Positions 61,289 to 64,000 of a DNA stretch of 64,000 nt are shown piece by piece; the stretch's first letter is position 1, and each line of letters opens with the position of its first letter. A model generated the notes under the pieces. The model was not told the DNA's origin. It saw only the letters and a list, made by a program, of their open reading frames with translations, and made no database searches. Position numbers and translations under genes: made by a program. The stretch is taken from assembly GCA_963969595.1 (NCBI GenBank), contig OZ018408.1:6383823-6447822 (forward strand), in the 5' to 3' direction. The stretch is from Neckera pumila (lineage: Eukaryota; Streptophyta; Bryopsida; Hypnales; Neckeraceae).

Positions 61289-61664
61289 GGAGTGAAACCA
61301 GGGTGGTGGTCTGGTAAACTGATAAAGGCCTTTGTCAGCGGATTTGTAGGCGCAGTAGAGAGAGAATCCGTTTCTCTCTCAACTGAGCAGATGGAGAAAA
61401 CTGTGAGGTTTTTTGGTGTCAGAGCTTGGAAGAGTTTGGAAGGGCTTGGGAGAGCTTCAACTTCATGTTCAATTATCTTGGTATGTGTATTTGTTTTTTT
61501 CAATTTTTTTTGGCAAATGGTAGTACATGTTCTTGGAAATGTTTCTTTGTTGTTTTTGAATTACATTTTCTGTTGAGTGCAAGTTTTGGAAGGTCCTCTC
61601 CATTTTAGGGTTTTAGGATCAAATTTTTGTTTGGAAACAATTTGAGAGAGTTTTTCAAGTGGAT

Positions 61665-62981
61665 ATGGAGCCCACATTTTGTACTCAAGTGGTGCTCATG
61701 TGGCTCATGCTCTCTATGACAATGAACAACTGCTTGAGTTACAAAAGCCGGGCTTGGGAGGTCTTGAATTCCGGTGGAGGGACTTCTATGGGATTTCATT
61801 TTCTTTGGTTGTTGTTCTTGCTTTGTAAGAGGAAGAAACCAAATACTCCCCGTCTCTTTTGGGTAGAGCCTCGGCAAGCAACACATTGGAATTATGTAGA
61901 GAGGGTAGTGTGGAGAGCAAGTAATGAAATGCACCACAACAAATTCAAAAAGTTTTATAGAATGAGTTTTGGTGCATTTGAAAACTTGGTGAACATGTTG
62001 ACACCATTCTTGAGAAGTAGGTGTGTGAATCAAGTGAGGCCACAAATGGAAATCAAAAAAATTGTGGCATGTGTGCTTTATAGATTTGCAAATGGCCATA
62101 GTCCGGAGCACATGGCGGATCATTTTAAAATTGGTGCTTCAACCATTAGGAAGTATGTTGACATTATTTGTGACATACTTACAAAGAAAGACAAATTGTT
62201 TAGTCATTACATTTGTATTCCTAGTGGAGACCGCCTTCAAACCATCATTTTCGACTTTGAAGAAATAACGGGATTGCTAAACATTTGTGGAGCTATTGAT
62301 GGGACTCATATACCATTAGCAGAGAATCCTAGTAGAAGAGTGACATTAGCTGCTAGTGACTTTTTCAATAGGAAAAAATTTCATTCTATTGTTCTACAAG
62401 CGGTATGTGATTCACAGAAGATTTTCTGGAACGTTTGCGCCGGCCAACCTAGAGGAGAATATGACAGTGGTCAATTCAAAGTCTCAAGTTTGTACAAGAG
62501 TTTGAAGAACCGGGACATTCTTCAACAACCGGTAGTTTGGGTGGAAGATGTCCGTTGCACTCCTTTTTTGATTGGAGATGCTGCATATCCCATCCGAAGC
62601 TACTTGATGAAGAATTGGAAGGCTCCAAACGATTTGGAAAAAAAGCGATTTGATAATTCAATGAACTCTGGAAGAGTGGTAATTGAACAAGCATTTGGGA
62701 GCTTGAAGAATAGATGGAGGATCTTGAGGCATTTCAATTCAAGAGTGGATAGGGCTGCAAGGATTACTGTGGCATGTTGTTGGCTTCATAACTATTGTGA
62801 GTTGTTGAATGAAGCAGAGCCTTATGTGGCTAATGCCTATTGGAGAGGAGATCCACTAGTTGGATTCGGGAATGTAAGGTTACCCGTGCCTAGGGATGGA
62901 GAAGCATCAAAACGTGAGGGAGAAAGATTGAGGGAAAAATTGTATGCACAATGGATTTTGGAAAACCCTAATGATGAATGA
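61665..62981 (+). CDS. PIF/Harbinger DDE transposase (HARBI1-like)
   Basis: 438 residues from ATG 61665; the upstream in-frame codon at 61659 is GTG. The catalytic triad is visible: D212 in CGAIDGTHIP, D305 in LIGDAAYP and E341 in IEQAFGSLKNRWRIL, the normal spacing. An N-terminal helix-turn-helix-like region covers about 110-165 (HSPEHMADHFKIGASTIRKY). Residues 1-60 are hydrophobic and unlike typical transposases, so the true start or an intron may lie further in (for example near 77-95). The enzyme cuts and rejoins the element ends and usually needs the MYB-like partner encoded at 63200-63994. Confidence 0.92.
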   Translation: MEPTFCTQVVLMWLMLSMTMNNCLSYKSRAWEVLNSGGGTSMGFHFLWLLFLLCKRKKPNTPRLFWVEPRQATHWNYVERVVWRASNEMHHNKFKKFYRMSFGAFENLVNMLTPFLRSRCVNQVRPQMEIKKIVACVLYRFANGHSPEHMADHFKIGASTIRKYVDIICDILTKKDKLFSHYICIPSGDRLQTIIFDFEEITGLLNICGAIDGTHIPLAENPSRRVTLAASDFFNRKKFHSIVLQAVCDSQKIFWNVCAGQPRGEYDSGQFKVSSLYKSLKNRDILQQPVVWVEDVRCTPFLIGDAAYPIRSYLMKNWKAPNDLEKKRFDNSMNSGRVVIEQAFGSLKNRWRILRHFNSRVDRAARITVACCWLHNYCELLNEAEPYVANAYWRGDPLVGFGNVRLPVPRDGEASKREGERLREKLYAQWILENPNDE

Positions 62982-63199
62982 ATGCTACCATGTTGCACAT
63001 GCAATTTCTCAAATCTTTGAATGCAATGCTTGTTTATAAGTACAATGAATCATGTTGGAAGTAAGTCTTTTATTGAATGTAGTGGAATTTGTAATAAATC
63101 CAAACAAATCCAAACAAATCCAATTAAATTCCACATAGCATTGGTAAAACATTGCAATGCTCTAAAGCCTTGCAAGAACATAACACATAGAAAATACTT

Positions 63200-63994
63200 C
63201 TACTTAGAAGTACTAGAGGACTCCTTGCCCTTGAGCACTTCAACAAACAAAGCGGCCATTTGCAATTGGCCCTTCATTGCCAAGTCCATGCTCTCTTTGT
63301 CACTCTCTATCATCTTCTCTGCAATGGACATCTTCAGCTTCTCTACTTCTAGAATTCCCTTAGAGAACTTGGTAATGGCGGAAGCAATGGACTCATCTGC
63401 AGTAGCTAGCTTTCCCTTTCTCTTTCCAGCACTCCTATTAACTTGTCCCTCACATCCCGGTTGGTTAACCGCTTGTGAACGTGGGGACAGTGCAGAAGTA
63501 GCACCTGTAGAGGGGGGAGTACAAGGAGTGGTATGCAAAGTGTTCTCTTCATCATCACTCTCAACATGAACCTTTGAATGCTGCATATGGACACCCTGAT
63601 CAACACCGTGAGGGACCCCATTGATTTTAGCCGTACCACCAAAGATATTGTCAAAGATTTCGTACCATGGAGTCCAAGAAGAAGGTGCAGCTCCCGTTCC
63701 TTCTTGCTTGGCCTTCTCCTCTTGGTAAGTAGTCTTCATCTTGTTCCACTTGTCCCGAGCTTGGGTCCATGTTCTTTGAGGGTCGTTAGGAAATTGTGCA
63801 TTCAACTTCCTCGCAAAGGCCTCCCAATTCGCTTGCTTGAACGGCTTCCGGTTGTACTCGAAGTACTTCTCCTCACATATGCTTACAAAAAACTTCAAAG
63901 CTCCCTCCGTCCATTCCCTCTTCAAATTTGAAGAACCATCCTTTCCTCTCTCTTGGGTCCCCTGAAAATCAACCCCTCCCTCATCACCAAGCAT
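63200..63994 (-). CDS. MYB/SANT-like DNA-binding protein of the Harbinger element
   Basis: 264 residues from ATG 63994 to stop 63200-63202. The N-terminal half carries a Myb_DNA-bind_3-type trihelix: REWTEGALKFFVSICEEKYF, then WEAFARKLNAQFP and TWTQARDKWNKMKTTYQ. The C-terminal half is low-complexity (serine, threonine and proline), then a coiled-coil-like helix rich in Lys, Glu and Met. Such proteins bind the transposon ends and bring in the transposase. An upstream exon outside the window is possible. The 3' ends of the two ORFs are about 220 bp apart. Confidence 0.88.
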   Translation of the reverse strand: MLGDEGGVDFQGTQERGKDGSSNLKREWTEGALKFFVSICEEKYFEYNRKPFKQANWEAFARKLNAQFPNDPQRTWTQARDKWNKMKTTYQEEKAKQEGTGAAPSSWTPWYEIFDNIFGGTAKINGVPHGVDQGVHMQHSKVHVESDDEENTLHTTPCTPPSTGATSALSPRSQAVNQPGCEGQVNRSAGKRKGKLATADESIASAITKFSKGILEVEKLKMSIAEKMIESDKESMDLAMKGQLQMAALFVEVLKGKESSSTSK

Positions 63995-64000
63995 AAGTGC

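Larger units (their letters stand above)
61302..64000 (+). mobile_element. PIF/Harbinger DNA transposon, right end outside the window
   Basis: Holds the two ORFs diagnostic of the superfamily, a DDE transposase and a MYB/SANT-like DNA-binding protein, in convergent orientation. The left terminus is uncertain; 'gggtggtggtctggtaaact' at 61302 looks like a Harbinger-type end, next to the decayed gypsy gag. The right end and the three-base target duplication cannot be checked. Both ORFs are open, suggesting a recent and possibly autonomous copy. Confidence 0.78.

Noticed and set aside
1..64000. tRNA, rRNA or CRISPR-like arrays
   Set aside because: No cloverleaf with a T-loop motif, no rRNA-like stretch and no regularly spaced identical repeats were seen; the eukaryotic context also argues against CRISPR.

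Overview
This is a piece of a plant nuclear genome. It holds widely spaced, intron-rich genes and long AT-rich stretches full of transposable-element debris. Land-plant markers are a TIR-NB-ARC-LRR immune receptor, a GT34 xyloglucan-type xylosyltransferase, a ferredoxin/metallo-beta-lactamase fusion and a plant-type glyoxal oxidase relic. The composition and the style of the gag relics suggest a seedless plant (lycophyte or bryophyte). That placement is inference from family resemblance; no species was identified.

Layout. 1-1200: a 927-bp TTAA-flanked element inserted in an older repeat. 2723-8062: a plastid-type metallo-beta-lactamase gene (+, 9 exons, one GC-AG intron) converging on a METTL13-like methyltransferase (-, 2 exons). 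10621-15227: a five-exon TNL receptor (-). 16429-16939: an internally deleted glyoxal oxidase pseudogene. 18795-22684: an eight-exon CCR4-type deadenylase (-), divergent from an eleven-exon RAE1 mRNA export factor (+, 23812-27585). 28470-40055: repeats, including a Stowaway-like MITE, a broken gag and several TTAA elements. 41757-43022: an intronless xylosyltransferase (-). 46420-55300: more TTAA elements and a deep nest of them. 58560-61290: a decayed Ty3/gypsy element. 61300-64000: a PIF/Harbinger transposon with both of its ORFs, running off the right edge.

The most unusual content is a family of non-autonomous elements with termini CCCCTAAAGGACC and the duplicated target TTAA. I place fourteen of them, counting three smaller relatives with looser termini. 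The large ones are almost all 917-934 bp once nested insertions are subtracted, although three subfamilies (called A, B and C here) have diverged strongly. At 50138-55294 five insertion events are stacked: a foldback repeat, interrupted by a B element, interrupted by a C element, which holds two A elements, one of which holds another B. Intact copies elsewhere in the window show the empty sites, so the TTAA duplication can be read directly. No transposase for the family is visible here. The target and termini fit piggyBac-like or other TTAA-specific superfamilies (Sola3 is an alternative); this needs an autonomous copy to settle.

The host genes look like ordinary housekeeping or defence functions (translation-factor methylation, mRNA export, mRNA decay, wall synthesis, immunity). 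They form no operon-like unit. The only suggestive pairing is the head-to-head CCR4/RAE1 arrangement, two mRNA-metabolism genes about 1.1 kb apart. Exon boundaries given below were placed by matching splice sites, reading frame and family conservation; every multi-exon model closes in frame.
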